Positions 1 through 4,985 of a DNA stretch of 7,583 nucleotides are shown here, piece by piece (position 1 is the stretch's first letter; every line of letters begins with the position of its first letter). A program made the position numbers and the translations under genes. Below the pieces are notes generated by a model, which saw nothing but the letters and a program-made list of their open reading frames with translations, made no database searches and was not told the origin of the DNA. The stretch comes from Campylobacterales bacterium (GTDB lineage Bacteria; Campylobacterota; Campylobacteria; Campylobacterales; JALSKU01), in the NCBI GenBank assembly GCA_027038235.1, contig JALVXV010000272.1:1-7583 (forward strand), given 5' to 3'.

Positions 1-236
1 ATTTTTTGCTCTAACTCTTTTTTTATCTCTTCTAATCTCAAAAGCTTTGAAAAACCATCTTTATAGAACTTGGAAAATCGTTTATAATCCATAGAATAAG
101 CAATATCTATATCACTAAACTGATCTGCACTATTTTTTGCATAACTTCCAAAAAGTCCCAATATTATAAGTCCTTCTTTTTCATATTTTGGTTTTAATTC
201 CCTAAGTGTTGAAATAATCTTATCTTTATTTGTCAT
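1..236 (-). CDS. Minimal nucleotidyltransferase (MNT-type), 3' end cut by window edge
   Basis: 78 codons are visible from ATG at 236; the gene leaves the window on the left. Residues 26-46 read as a nucleotidyltransferase fold core: LGLFGSYA gives the G30-S31 motif, followed by SDIDI with the metal-binding pair D42 and D44. This is the hallmark of the small MNT proteins of the DNA polymerase beta superfamily. Known members pair with HEPN-domain proteins as toxin-antitoxin systems in which MNT nucleotidylates the HEPN toxin; any HEPN partner would lie outside the window. The start is supported by an in-frame TAG nine codons upstream and an AAAGG about 9 nt before the ATG. It follows htpX on the same strand after a 48-nt gap, so it may be cotranscribed. 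A helical, lysine-rich tail begins near residue 62. The family call is secure; the toxin-antitoxin role is inference. Confidence 0.85.
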   Translation of the reverse strand, partial: MTNKDKIISTLRELKPKYEKEGLIILGLFGSYAKNSADQFSDIDIAYSMDYKRFSKFYKDGFSKLLRLEEIKKELEQK

Positions 237-284
237 GATATAGTGCCTTTGAACTTGAATCTACTAAGACATAATAGCAAAATA

Positions 285-1196
285 TCATTTAAAAAAATCC
301 TCTATTCTCTTAGAATGCTCCTCTTTTTGAGAAATGTTACCATACATTTTTTGCTTTAACTCCTCAAGTCTTTTTATCCTATCTTCAGTACTTGGATGAG
401 TTGAAAAAAGCGATGCAAAGGAGATATCTTTGCCACTAAAAGGATTGACTATAAACATATGAGAGGTCTCTTGGGTAGCATTGTGTATTATGCCCTGTCT
501 ATTGTAATTTTCAAGCTTTATAAGAGCTGACTCAAGCCACTCGGGATGTCCGGTAAGTCTTGCTGCACCAGCATCTGCTTCATACTCTCTACTTCTACTA
601 ATAGCCATTTGTATAATGGTAGCTGCAATAGGCAATAAAATAGCTAAAACGATCATTAAAAGAGGATTTGAGCCTCTTTCATCATCTCTTCCTCCACCAA
701 ACATTGCACCCCACTGCATGATATTGGCTATCCAAGCTATAGCTCCTGCTATTGTTGCAGCTATAGTTCCAGTGAGTATATCATAGTGTCTAACATGACT
801 TAACTCATGAGCTAAAACCCCCTCTATCTCCTCTTCACTTAAAAGATCAAGTATCCCTTCAGTTACGGCTACTGCTGCATGAGAGGGATTTCTTCCTGTG
901 GCAAAAGCATTTGGCACCCTATCGGGAATGATATAAACCTTTGGCATTGGAAGTTTAGCTTTTTTAGTCAATCTTCTTACTATAGCATAGAGCCCAGGAG
1001 CTTTACTTTCATCTACTTCGATAGCATCATAGTGAGATAAAACCATTTTATCTGAGTAAAAATAACTCATAAAGTTCATCAGTCCCACAAAAATAAATGC
1101 CATCATTGCACCACTTTTTCCACCAAAGATCGCTCCTATCCACATAAAAAGAAGTGTCAAGCTAAACATAAGTATAAAAGTCTTAAATTTTTCCAT
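285..1196 (-). CDS. htpX: HtpX, membrane-bound zinc metalloprotease (M48 family)
   Basis: 303 residues, close to the usual HtpX length of about 290. HtpX is an inner-membrane protease with its active site facing the cytoplasm; it degrades damaged or misfolded membrane proteins alongside FtsH. Visible features: two N-terminal hydrophobic segments (about 6-25 and 28-47), the zinc motif HELSH at 130-134 (ligands H130 and H134, catalytic E131), two further hydrophobic segments (about 142-160 and 178-199), then SREYEAD with the expected third ligand E204 and D208. The PNAFATG stretch at 95-101 and FSTHPSTEDRI at 264-274 are typical of the family. ATG at 1196 has AGGTG 5 nt upstream. It lies downstream of rsmG, the PP0621-like gene and the 126-residue gene on the same strand, separated from the last by a heptamer repeat array. 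All catalytic residues are present. Confidence 0.97.
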   Translation of the reverse strand: MEKFKTFILMFSLTLLFMWIGAIFGGKSGAMMAFIFVGLMNFMSYFYSDKMVLSHYDAIEVDESKAPGLYAIVRRLTKKAKLPMPKVYIIPDRVPNAFATGRNPSHAAVAVTEGILDLLSEEEIEGVLAHELSHVRHYDILTGTIAATIAGAIAWIANIMQWGAMFGGGRDDERGSNPLLMIVLAILLPIAATIIQMAISRSREYEADAGAARLTGHPEWLESALIKLENYNRQGIIHNATQETSHMFIVNPFSGKDISFASLFSTHPSTEDRIKRLEELKQKMYGNISQKEEHSKRIEDFFK

Positions 1197-1206
1197 TTCT
1201 ACACCT

Positions 1207-1262
1207 CAAATCCCAAACCCCAAATCCCAAATCCTAAATCCCAAATCCTAAATCCCAAATCC
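1207..1262 (-). repeat. Heptamer tandem array 1 (GGATTTG/GGATTTA type, 8 units)
   Basis: Eight back-to-back 7-bp units. On the plus strand they are CAAATCC (five copies), TAAATCC (two, at 1235 and 1249) and CAAACCC (one, at 1214). The array starts 11 nt upstream of the htpX start and runs into the 3' end of the 126-residue gene. It encodes that protein's last nine residues (GIWDLGFGI) and its TAG stop (1234-1236), which a TAAATCC variant unit creates. Because 7 is not a multiple of 3, the translated repeat would have a 7-residue period. A function in transcription or translation is not evident from sequence. Confidence 0.95.
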
Positions 1263-1614
1263 CAACTACCCCATCTACTCCGTTGAGTGCCGCCCATTCA
1301 AGCTCTTCATCGTTTTTTATCGGCAAAATAATCTTCATATCAAACATATACTCATTTGCAATATCTTGAGCACTTTTAGCAAACTCTTTTTTGACAAAGG
1401 CATACCCACACCCCAAAGCATTAGCATAAACCAACTCTTTTATACTTTTTATCCTCATAGCAAATAAAATAGAGTTGTTTTTACAATATTTTGCCAATTC
1501 TATTTTATAGTCAAATACAACTATACTATTTGGAGGGGTAAGTTTAATATCCTCTTTAGAAATTATCTCAAAAAAAGGTAAATCATCGGTTAATATTTTG
1601 TCAAAAATAAGCAT
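1234..1614 (-). CDS. Unrecognised 126-residue protein with repeat-encoded C-terminus
   Basis: No family recognised with confidence. It has no signal peptide, no long hydrophobic segment and no metal motif. The alternating strands and helices, and phrases such as ALGCGYAFVKKE (66-77) and ALNGVDGVVG (109-118), resemble beta-alpha units of a TIM-barrel-like or response-regulator-like fold; this is only an impression. Residues 118-126 (GIWDLGFGI) are encoded by heptamer array 1, so the native end was probably near residue 117 and the array changed the tail. ATG at 1614 is preceded by GAAGGA, which sits inside a small hairpin (1619-1631). It lies between the PP0621-like gene and htpX on the same strand. 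It looks like a real gene because it is uninterrupted, fills its gap and follows its neighbours' orientation. Confidence 0.75.
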   Translation of the reverse strand: MLIFDKILTDDLPFFEIISKEDIKLTPPNSIVVFDYKIELAKYCKNNSILFAMRIKSIKELVYANALGCGYAFVKKEFAKSAQDIANEYMFDMKIILPIKNDEELEWAALNGVDGVVGIWDLGFGI

Positions 1615-1618
1615 TTAA

Positions 1619-1631
1619 AATCCTTCGGATT
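1619..1631 (-). promoter_or_regulatory. Small hairpin covering the ribosome binding site of the 126-residue gene
   Basis: In the minus-strand transcript, AAUCC-GAA-GGAUU can form a 5-bp stem closed by C-G over a GAA triloop. The GAAGGA that serves as Shine-Dalgarno for the ATG at 1614 lies in its loop and 3' arm. It may modulate initiation, but a stem this short could also be neutral. Confidence 0.4.
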
Positions 1632-1636
1632 AAGCA

Positions 1637-1682
1637 TAGAGCTAAAAGGGAAGTGTTGAGCCATAGGCTCAACATAGCTCTA
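1637..1682. repeat. Two-tier inverted repeat between the PP0621-like and 126-residue genes
   Basis: An inner stem TGTTGAGCC (1654-1662) / GGCTCAACA (1666-1674) pairs perfectly over an ATA loop. Immediately outside, TAGAGCTA (1637-1644) pairs with TAGCTCTA (1675-1682), leaving a 9-nt bulge on one side. The stem is much more GC-rich than its surroundings. On the minus strand it is followed by CTTCCCTTTT, so a weak terminator or attenuator is possible, but there is no clean U-tract. The right outer arm is also the first unit of heptamer array 2. Confidence 0.8.
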
Positions 1683-1703
1683 AGCTCTAAGCTCTTAGCC
1701 CTA
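1676..1703 (-). repeat. Heptamer tandem array 2 (TAGAGCT type, 4 units)
   Basis: Four 7-bp units on the plus strand: AGCTCTA, AGCTCTA, AGCTCTT and AGCCCTA. On the minus strand the first three bases read are the TAG stop (1701-1703) of the PP0621-like gene, so the array begins exactly at that stop codon. Same period as arrays 1 and 3, different sequence. Confidence 0.85.
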
Positions 1704-1925
1704 TTTATTCATACACTCTTTTGAACAGTAAAATTTTCCATTTTTTATAAAAGCCTCTTTAGTTGCTACAAATGTTCCGCATTCACAACACTCTATCATC
1801 TCTTCACTATCACTATCATCTCTTTTTGAAGATCTATTACTATTTGATAAGATGCCTTTATCTTTGAAAAACAAGATATAAATAGCATAAACAATAGCTC
1901 CAAAAATCAACCACTTCAATATCAT
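1701..1925 (-). CDS. PP0621-type small membrane-anchored zinc-ribbon protein
   Basis: 74 residues. A single N-terminal hydrophobic helix (about 3-20) is followed by a charged, serine-rich linker (about 25-42) and a C-terminal metal-binding module. CCECG at 46-50 supplies one cysteine pair; YCSKEC near 66-71 supplies the other, with the intervening FVATKEAFIKNGKFYC typical of PP0621-family and related short zinc ribbons. The protein is probably anchored in the inner membrane with the zinc module in the cytoplasm; its role is unknown. ATG at 1925 has a good AAGGGA about 6 nt upstream. It sits downstream of rsmG with an 81-nt spacer made of heptamer units and a strong hairpin, and its TAG stop is the first codon of another heptamer array. 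Confidence 0.85.
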   Translation of the reverse strand: MILKWLIFGAIVYAIYILFFKDKGILSNSNRSSKRDDSDSEEMIECCECGTFVATKEAFIKNGKFYCSKECMNK

Positions 1926-1942
1926 CTTTTTCCCTTTTATTT

Positions 1943-2027
1943 CGTGATTCGTAACTCGTGATTAGTGATTAGTTGCTGATTGAAAAAGTCACTCTGACTT
2001 TTTCAATCACGAATCACGAATCACAAG
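1943..2027. repeat. Heptamer array 3 folded around a 14-bp hairpin
   Basis: The left arm carries 7-bp units (CGTGATT at 1943, variant CGTAACT at 1950, CGTGATT at 1957, AGTGATT at 1964, degenerate AGTTGCT at 1971). The right arm carries the reverse complement TCACGAA at 2007 and 2014 and TCACAAG at 2021. Between them is the hairpin listed separately. The array is therefore arranged as a large imperfect inverted repeat. Its right arm encodes the last residues (VIRDS) and the TGA stop of rsmG; its left arm ends 18 nt before the PP0621-like start. Confidence 0.9.
1978..2008. terminator. Perfect 14-bp hairpin after rsmG, candidate bidirectional terminator
   Basis: GATTGAAAAAGTCA (1978-1991) and TGACTTTTTCAATC (1995-2008) are perfectly complementary around a 3-nt loop. 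A five-base A run on one side and a T run on the other give the symmetrical A/T-tract layout of bidirectional Rho-independent terminators, although the U run is inside the stem and GC content is low. It overlaps the last bases of rsmG. It could equally be a structural part of the repeat element. Confidence 0.55.
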
Positions 2028-2540
2028 CACATACTTCCTATTGCCATTTTGTATCATATCATATTTTATATTATTTAACTCTTTTTCTGCACTACTTCCT
2101 TTATACAAAAGAAGCTCTGTTTGAGTAGTTATAAATTTTTTTGAAAGCTCTATTAAAAGCCTCGCATTACTAACAGCACGAGATACTATCAAATCCACAA
2201 AAAATGGCTCACACTCTTCTACTCTTTTGCTTAAAATTGTTACATTTTTTAACTTCAATTTACTCTTTGCAAGATGTAAAAATGCACTCTTTTTCTTTAT
2301 AGGCTCAAGCAGAGTTACTTTAGTTTCAGGATAAGCTATAGCGATAACAAGTCCCGGAAATCCCGCTCCACTACCGATATCTAAGATACTTTTTCTACCT
2401 CTTAAAAATTTTTTGGGATACAAACTATCCTCAACATATCTTAAAATATCCTCTTTTGACTTAACTCCGCTTATATTGTGTACTTTATTATACTCAAGCA
2501 GTATTTCACAAAAGATATCTATCCTACCAACCAACAACAA
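2007..2540 (-). CDS. rsmG: RsmG (GidB), 16S rRNA (guanine-527-N7)-methyltransferase
   Basis: 177 residues, within the shorter range seen for RsmG. It transfers a methyl group from S-adenosylmethionine to N7 of G527 in 16S rRNA; loss of this gene is a known route to low-level streptomycin resistance. The AdoMet-binding motif is clear at 52-66 (ILDIGSGAGFPGLVI), followed by TLLEP (76-80) as the acidic strand-2 end and VDLIVSRAVS (115-124), all typical of GidB. No ATG is available in frame: three consecutive TTG codons occur at 2540, 2537 and 2534, preceded by AAAAAGGGT. Spacing from that site favours the second or third TTG. The extreme C-terminus VIRDS and the TGA are encoded by heptamer array 3, so the native tail has been altered. 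It has its own promoter (about 2600). Confidence 0.95.
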   Translation of the reverse strand: MLLVGRIDIFCEILLEYNKVHNISGVKSKEDILRYVEDSLYPKKFLRGRKSILDIGSGAGFPGLVIAIAYPETKVTLLEPIKKKSAFLHLAKSKLKLKNVTILSKRVEECEPFFVDLIVSRAVSNARLLIELSKKFITTQTELLLYKGSSAEKELNNIKYDMIQNGNRKYVLVIRDS

Positions 2541-2599
2541 ACCCTTTTTGTCTAATACTCCATAAAAAGATAAAAGATAGCATTTTTATAGAGAGAAGA

Positions 2600-2605
2600 A
2601 TTATA
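2600..2605 (-). promoter_or_regulatory. Sigma-70-type -10 box for rsmG
   Basis: On the minus strand a perfect TATAAT is preceded by GC and lies about 60 nt upstream of the TTG starts of rsmG. No convincing -35 hexamer is seen at 17 bp, as is usual in Campylobacterota, where AT-rich periodicity replaces it. It is the only good promoter candidate ahead of the minus-strand gene block. Confidence 0.6.
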
Positions 2606-2715
2606 GCAATACTTTACTTAAGGACATCTCTAAAAAACCCTTTTATACTGATAGCTTTATGAAGTTTTTTAAGAATATTAAGAGGTCTTAGTTCAACTTT
2701 TAACTTTTTCCTTTT

Positions 2716-2885
2716 AACCCAAATTTTGCAATAGAGTTTGTTGTAGTATCGTTTATGCTTGAAGATTAGAGGCTTTTAAAAAAGTTGAAGGCTTATCTAC
2801 ATGGTGTTAAGTCGAAACTTTTTTAAAAGGCTATAAGTTCAATGATATGTGCTAATGCAGTGAAGTCTATTGCAAAATTTGGGTT
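2716..2885. repeat. Nested 19-bp perfect inverted repeat inside the element
   Basis: AACCCAAATTTTGCAATAG (2716-2734) is the exact reverse complement of CTATTGCAAAATTTGGGTT (2867-2885). A third, imperfect copy (TATTGCAAATTTTGGGTTAA, starting near 3114) lies outside the right terminal repeat. Three copies of one motif in two orientations suggest rearranged pieces of a single ancestral element. Confidence 0.8.
2773..2829. repeat. 14-bp inverted repeat with 29-nt loop
   Basis: CTTTTAAAAAAGTT (2773-2786) pairs perfectly with AACTTTTTTAAAAG (2816-2829). It is the innermost of the three inverted-repeat pairs in the 2684-3089 element. Low complexity lowers its weight as a separate signal. Confidence 0.6.
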
Positions 2886-3142
2886 TAAGTGAGGGATGGT
2901 AATGATTGGCCATTAAAATATCTGTATCACAATAAACAGCAACTTTACAAACATTGCAACTTTTTTACTATGATTATAAATATGGCAAAAACTTGCATCT
3001 TCAACCCCCAATCATCTTACTAAAATTACACTTTTTTTGTATCTATTGTGGCATCATAACAAAAAAAAGTTAAAAGTTGAACTAAGACCCTTTATGCTCT
3101 TCATATCATCTTTATTGCAAATTTTGGGTTAATAGCAAAACC

Positions 3143-3166
3143 ATATCTTAAGCTACCTTAAGATAT
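3143..3166. promoter_or_regulatory. 10-bp palindrome, candidate operator upstream of the DUF2167 operon
   Basis: ATATCTTAAG (3143-3152) and CTTAAGATAT (3157-3166) are perfect inverted copies around CTAC. The site lies about 20 bp upstream of the likely -10 box and about 50 bp upstream of the start codon, the position expected for a dimeric regulator. It could alternatively act as a weak terminator, but the following TTTTC is a poor U-tract. Confidence 0.5.
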
Positions 3167-3184
3167 TTTCTAGTTTTATTTTGT

Positions 3185-3190
3185 TAGAAT
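3185..3190 (+). promoter_or_regulatory. -10 box (TAGAAT) for the DUF2167 operon
   Basis: TAGAAT, one mismatch from TATAAT, follows a T-rich stretch and TTGT. A start of transcription near 3197 would give a short leader ending in AAAGGAAAG ahead of the ATG at 3217. No -35 box is evident. Confidence 0.45.
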
Positions 3191-3216
3191 GTCATGAAAT
3201 TGTCAAAGGAAAGATT

Positions 3217-4083
3217 ATGTTTAACAATATAAAGAGAGCTTTTATGGTTAGCTTTTTGATTTTGTCATTTAGTGGAGTTTTATTTGCAAATGCACAAAAC
3301 AATGAGCAACAATCAGAAGAGTTGAAAATCTTACAAAGTTTACACTGGGTATATGGACCAAAAGTTGTAAAAGTTGGTAACAATGCCACTTTTAAGATAC
3401 CTTCAGGGTATATGTTTTTGTATCCTCAAGATACTGCTAAAATCATGGAAGTTTTTCACAATCCTCCAAGCAACAAAGATGAATACTATTTTGGACCAAA
3501 AAATTTTAAATGGTTTGGGATTTTTTCATATGAAGATACAGGACATATAAAAGATGATGAAAAGATAGATGCAGACAAATTGATAAACTCAATAAAAGAG
3601 GGAAACAAGCAGAGCAATAAAATTCGTATTGAAAAAGGCTGGGAACCTCTTCATATAATAGGCTGGAAATACAAACCTTTTTACGATAAAGAAACAAATA
3701 GATTGTCTTGGGCTATAGAGGCACAAAGCGGAGGAAAAGAGGGTATCAATTATAACACAAGAATACTTGGCAGAACAGGTGTAACCTCTGCCATACTCGT
3801 AACAGGTCTGACAAATTTGAGTAGTACTGTTGATGCATTTAATAAAGTTGTAAATGGATATAAATTTAATGATGACCAACAATATAGCTCTTTTGTAGAG
3901 GGAGATAAAGTCGCAAAATATGGTTTAGCTGCTCTAATAGCAGGAGGAGCTGCAGCAATTGCAACAAAAAAGGGTTTTTGGGCTGCATTGGTTGTGGGAT
4001 TGAAAGTATTTTGGAAATTTATTGTCGCAGGAGTTGTTGCTATTTTTGCATTTTTAGGAAAGTTTTTTAAAAGAAGAGATTGA
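3217..4083 (+). CDS. DUF2167 family secreted, membrane-anchored protein
   Basis: 288 residues. The start is ATG 3217, with AAAGGAAAG just upstream and an immediate signal peptide (positively charged NNIKR, hydrophobic core about 8-24, cleavage likely after ANA). An in-frame TTG at 3181 would add 12 charged residues before the signal and is less likely. The mature part matches DUF2167 (COG4714, uncharacterised membrane-anchored proteins): FKIPSGYMFL near 59-68, FGIFSYEDTGHIKDD at 100-114, GWEPLHIIGWKYKPFYD at 141-157, INYNTRILGRTGV at 177-189, then KYGLAALIAGG at 234-244 leading to two C-terminal hydrophobic segments (about 236-251 and 262-283) and a KFFKRRD end. Most of the chain should be periplasmic. 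No enzymatic function is known for the family. It is the first gene of a tightly packed operon; the next ATG is 3 nt past its stop. Confidence 0.92.
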   Translation: MFNNIKRAFMVSFLILSFSGVLFANAQNNEQQSEELKILQSLHWVYGPKVVKVGNNATFKIPSGYMFLYPQDTAKIMEVFHNPPSNKDEYYFGPKNFKWFGIFSYEDTGHIKDDEKIDADKLINSIKEGNKQSNKIRIEKGWEPLHIIGWKYKPFYDKETNRLSWAIEAQSGGKEGINYNTRILGRTGVTSAILVTGLTNLSSTVDAFNKVVNGYKFNDDQQYSSFVEGDKVAKYGLAALIAGGAAAIATKKGFWAALVVGLKVFWKFIVAGVVAIFAFLGKFFKRRD

Positions 4084-4086
4084 AAT

Positions 4087-4641
4087 ATGGCAAATGAGGG
4101 AAAATTTATAGTCTTGATATATGTTTTGTACTTTATTAGATGTATTAAAACTATCGATAAAGACAATATTTTATTGGTGTATAATTATAAAAAGATTGCT
4201 ATAAATTTTCCTATGAAATATTTTCAAGACAAAAAGGAGTCATTTGTATATTTAAATCCATTCAAATTTTATATGCCGACATATAAAATACCTAACAAAA
4301 CCAAAGAAAATGAAAAAAAGATAATGATAAAAAAGATAAAAGCCTTCTCTGCTAAGCTGTATAAAATATTGCCCAATGTTATCATGATATGGGTGGTAAC
4401 TTTGGTATTGTTACCTTTTAGTTTATATTTTATGCATGAGCAGATGTTGGTGTGGCTATTGATAATTCTTTATCTTTTGATTTTGATTTTGTCTATAACA
4501 CTATGGATAAATAAAGAAAAATACCAAATAACAAAAAAACAGTATATCTCTTTATTGGTTGATTACTACCTATGTCCACCATTTGCAGCAAATTCGATAA
4601 GAGATATTTCTCTTTGTTATGAGAGCAAAATAGATAAATGA
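4087..4641 (+). CDS. Unrecognised two-helix membrane protein with a Cys-Pro-Pro motif
   Basis: 184 residues, no family recognised. The N-terminal half contains one moderately hydrophobic stretch (about 6-18) and a basic, tyrosine- and lysine-rich region (about 30-95). Two strong membrane helices follow (about 98-115 and 120-141), then a C-terminal domain with LVDYYLCPPFAANSIRDISL (157-176); the CPPFAAN segment looks like a conserved functional motif. The ATG lies 3 nt after the DUF2167 stop, with AGAAGAGA upstream as a ribosome binding site, and the stop overlaps the next ATG (ATGA). This coupling implies that the products work together, probably as an inner-membrane partner of the DUF2167 protein. 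Base use is as AT-rich as its neighbours. Confidence 0.8.
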   Translation: MANEGKFIVLIYVLYFIRCIKTIDKDNILLVYNYKKIAINFPMKYFQDKKESFVYLNPFKFYMPTYKIPNKTKENEKKIMIKKIKAFSAKLYKILPNVIMIWVVTLVLLPFSLYFMHEQMLVWLLIILYLLILILSITLWINKEKYQITKKQYISLLVDYYLCPPFAANSIRDISLCYESKIDK

Positions 4642-4961
4642 ATAGTAAGCTTTTAGTAGTCATAGTCGCATTTTTTGTGGGTTATTTTTTTATCTCTTTA
4701 CTTTTGATCAACACAAACAAAAAAGGTAAAACCAAAAATAGCAATCAAACAAAAAGTGATGAAAAGTGGTATGAAGTTTTAGGTATCAAAGAGAGTGCAT
4801 CAGCACTAGAAATAAAAATTGCATACAAAAAGAAGATGCAACAATATCATCCTAATAAAGTAGCCTCATTAGGAGAAGAGTTTCAAAGTTTAGCCGAAGA
4901 AAAAGTCAAAAAAATCAACAATGCATATAAAGAGGCTTTGAAGATAAAAAATAGATATTAA
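4638..4961 (+). CDS. Membrane-anchored J-domain protein with HPN in place of HPD
   Basis: 107 residues. One N-terminal transmembrane helix (about 4-24) and a lysine/asparagine-rich linker (25-42) precede a J domain (about 43-107): KWYEVLGIKESASALEIKIAYKKK (helices I-II), QQYHPN at 68-73, then VASLGEEFQSLAEEKVKKINNAYKEAL (helix III). In canonical J domains the loop is HPD, whose aspartate is needed to stimulate Hsp70 ATPase; here the codon is AAT, giving Asn73. The domain is otherwise intact, with the VASLGEEF loop typical of DjlA/TerB-type J domains. The J domain should face the cytoplasm. The start overlaps the upstream stop by 4 nt, so translation is probably coupled. It may be a DnaK-independent scaffold, or HPN may be tolerated in this subgroup. 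Confidence 0.9.
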   Translation: MNSKLLVVIVAFFVGYFFISLLLINTNKKGKTKNSNQTKSDEKWYEVLGIKESASALEIKIAYKKKMQQYHPNKVASLGEEFQSLAEEKVKKINNAYKEALKIKNRY

Positions 4962-4966
4962 TATCT
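4953..4966. repeat. 14-bp perfect palindrome across the J-domain gene stop codon
   Basis: AGATATTAATATCT is its own reverse complement and contains the TAA stop (4959-4961). It sits just before the AAAGGAG of the small downstream ORF. It is AT-only in the centre, so chance is possible. Confidence 0.4.
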
Positions 4967-4985
4967 TAGGATAAAGGAGAAAGTG

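Larger units (their letters stand above)
2684..3089. mobile_element. Decayed insertion element or MITE with 26-bp perfect terminal inverted repeats
   Basis: The ends 2684-2709 (begins GGTCTTAGTTCAACTTTTAA) and 3064-3089 (ends TTAAAAGTTGAACTAAGACC) are exact reverse complements over 26 bp, far beyond chance. They bound 406 bp with no intact ORF. In the plus frame from about 2710 to 2889 a broken reading frame survives, with stops at 2767 and 2824, giving fragments such as LLKKLKAYLHGVKSKLF and KAISSMICANAVKSIAKFGF. This could be the remnant of a transposase C-terminus; I cannot assign a family. No clear target-site duplication is seen at the outer edges. Two further inverted-repeat pairs are nested inside. 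Together with flanks this fills most of the 2541-3216 gene-free stretch. Confidence 0.75.

Noticed and set aside
1207..1262. Telomere-like or CRISPR-like repeat
   Set aside because: The GGATTTA/GGGATTT units look like telomeric repeats and are in tandem, but units are 7 bp with no spacers, internal to the sequence and only eight copies; there are no cas genes nearby.
2887..3000. Minus-strand fragment reading CNVCKVAVYCDTD as a zinc-ribbon end of a transposase
   Set aside because: Only a short stretch between stop codons; the resemblance to transposase C-terminal zinc motifs is too weak to annotate, although it would fit a decayed element.
3181..3216. Extended TTG start of the DUF2167 gene
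   Set aside because: It would put twelve charged residues before the signal peptide and overlaps the likely -10 box; ATG 3217 has the ribosome binding site.
3192..4166. Minus-strand ORFs opposite the DUF2167 gene (four of 63-138 codons)
   Set aside because: They lie antisense to a clear family match with signal peptide and ribosome binding site, have no domain features and unusual composition; they are shadows.
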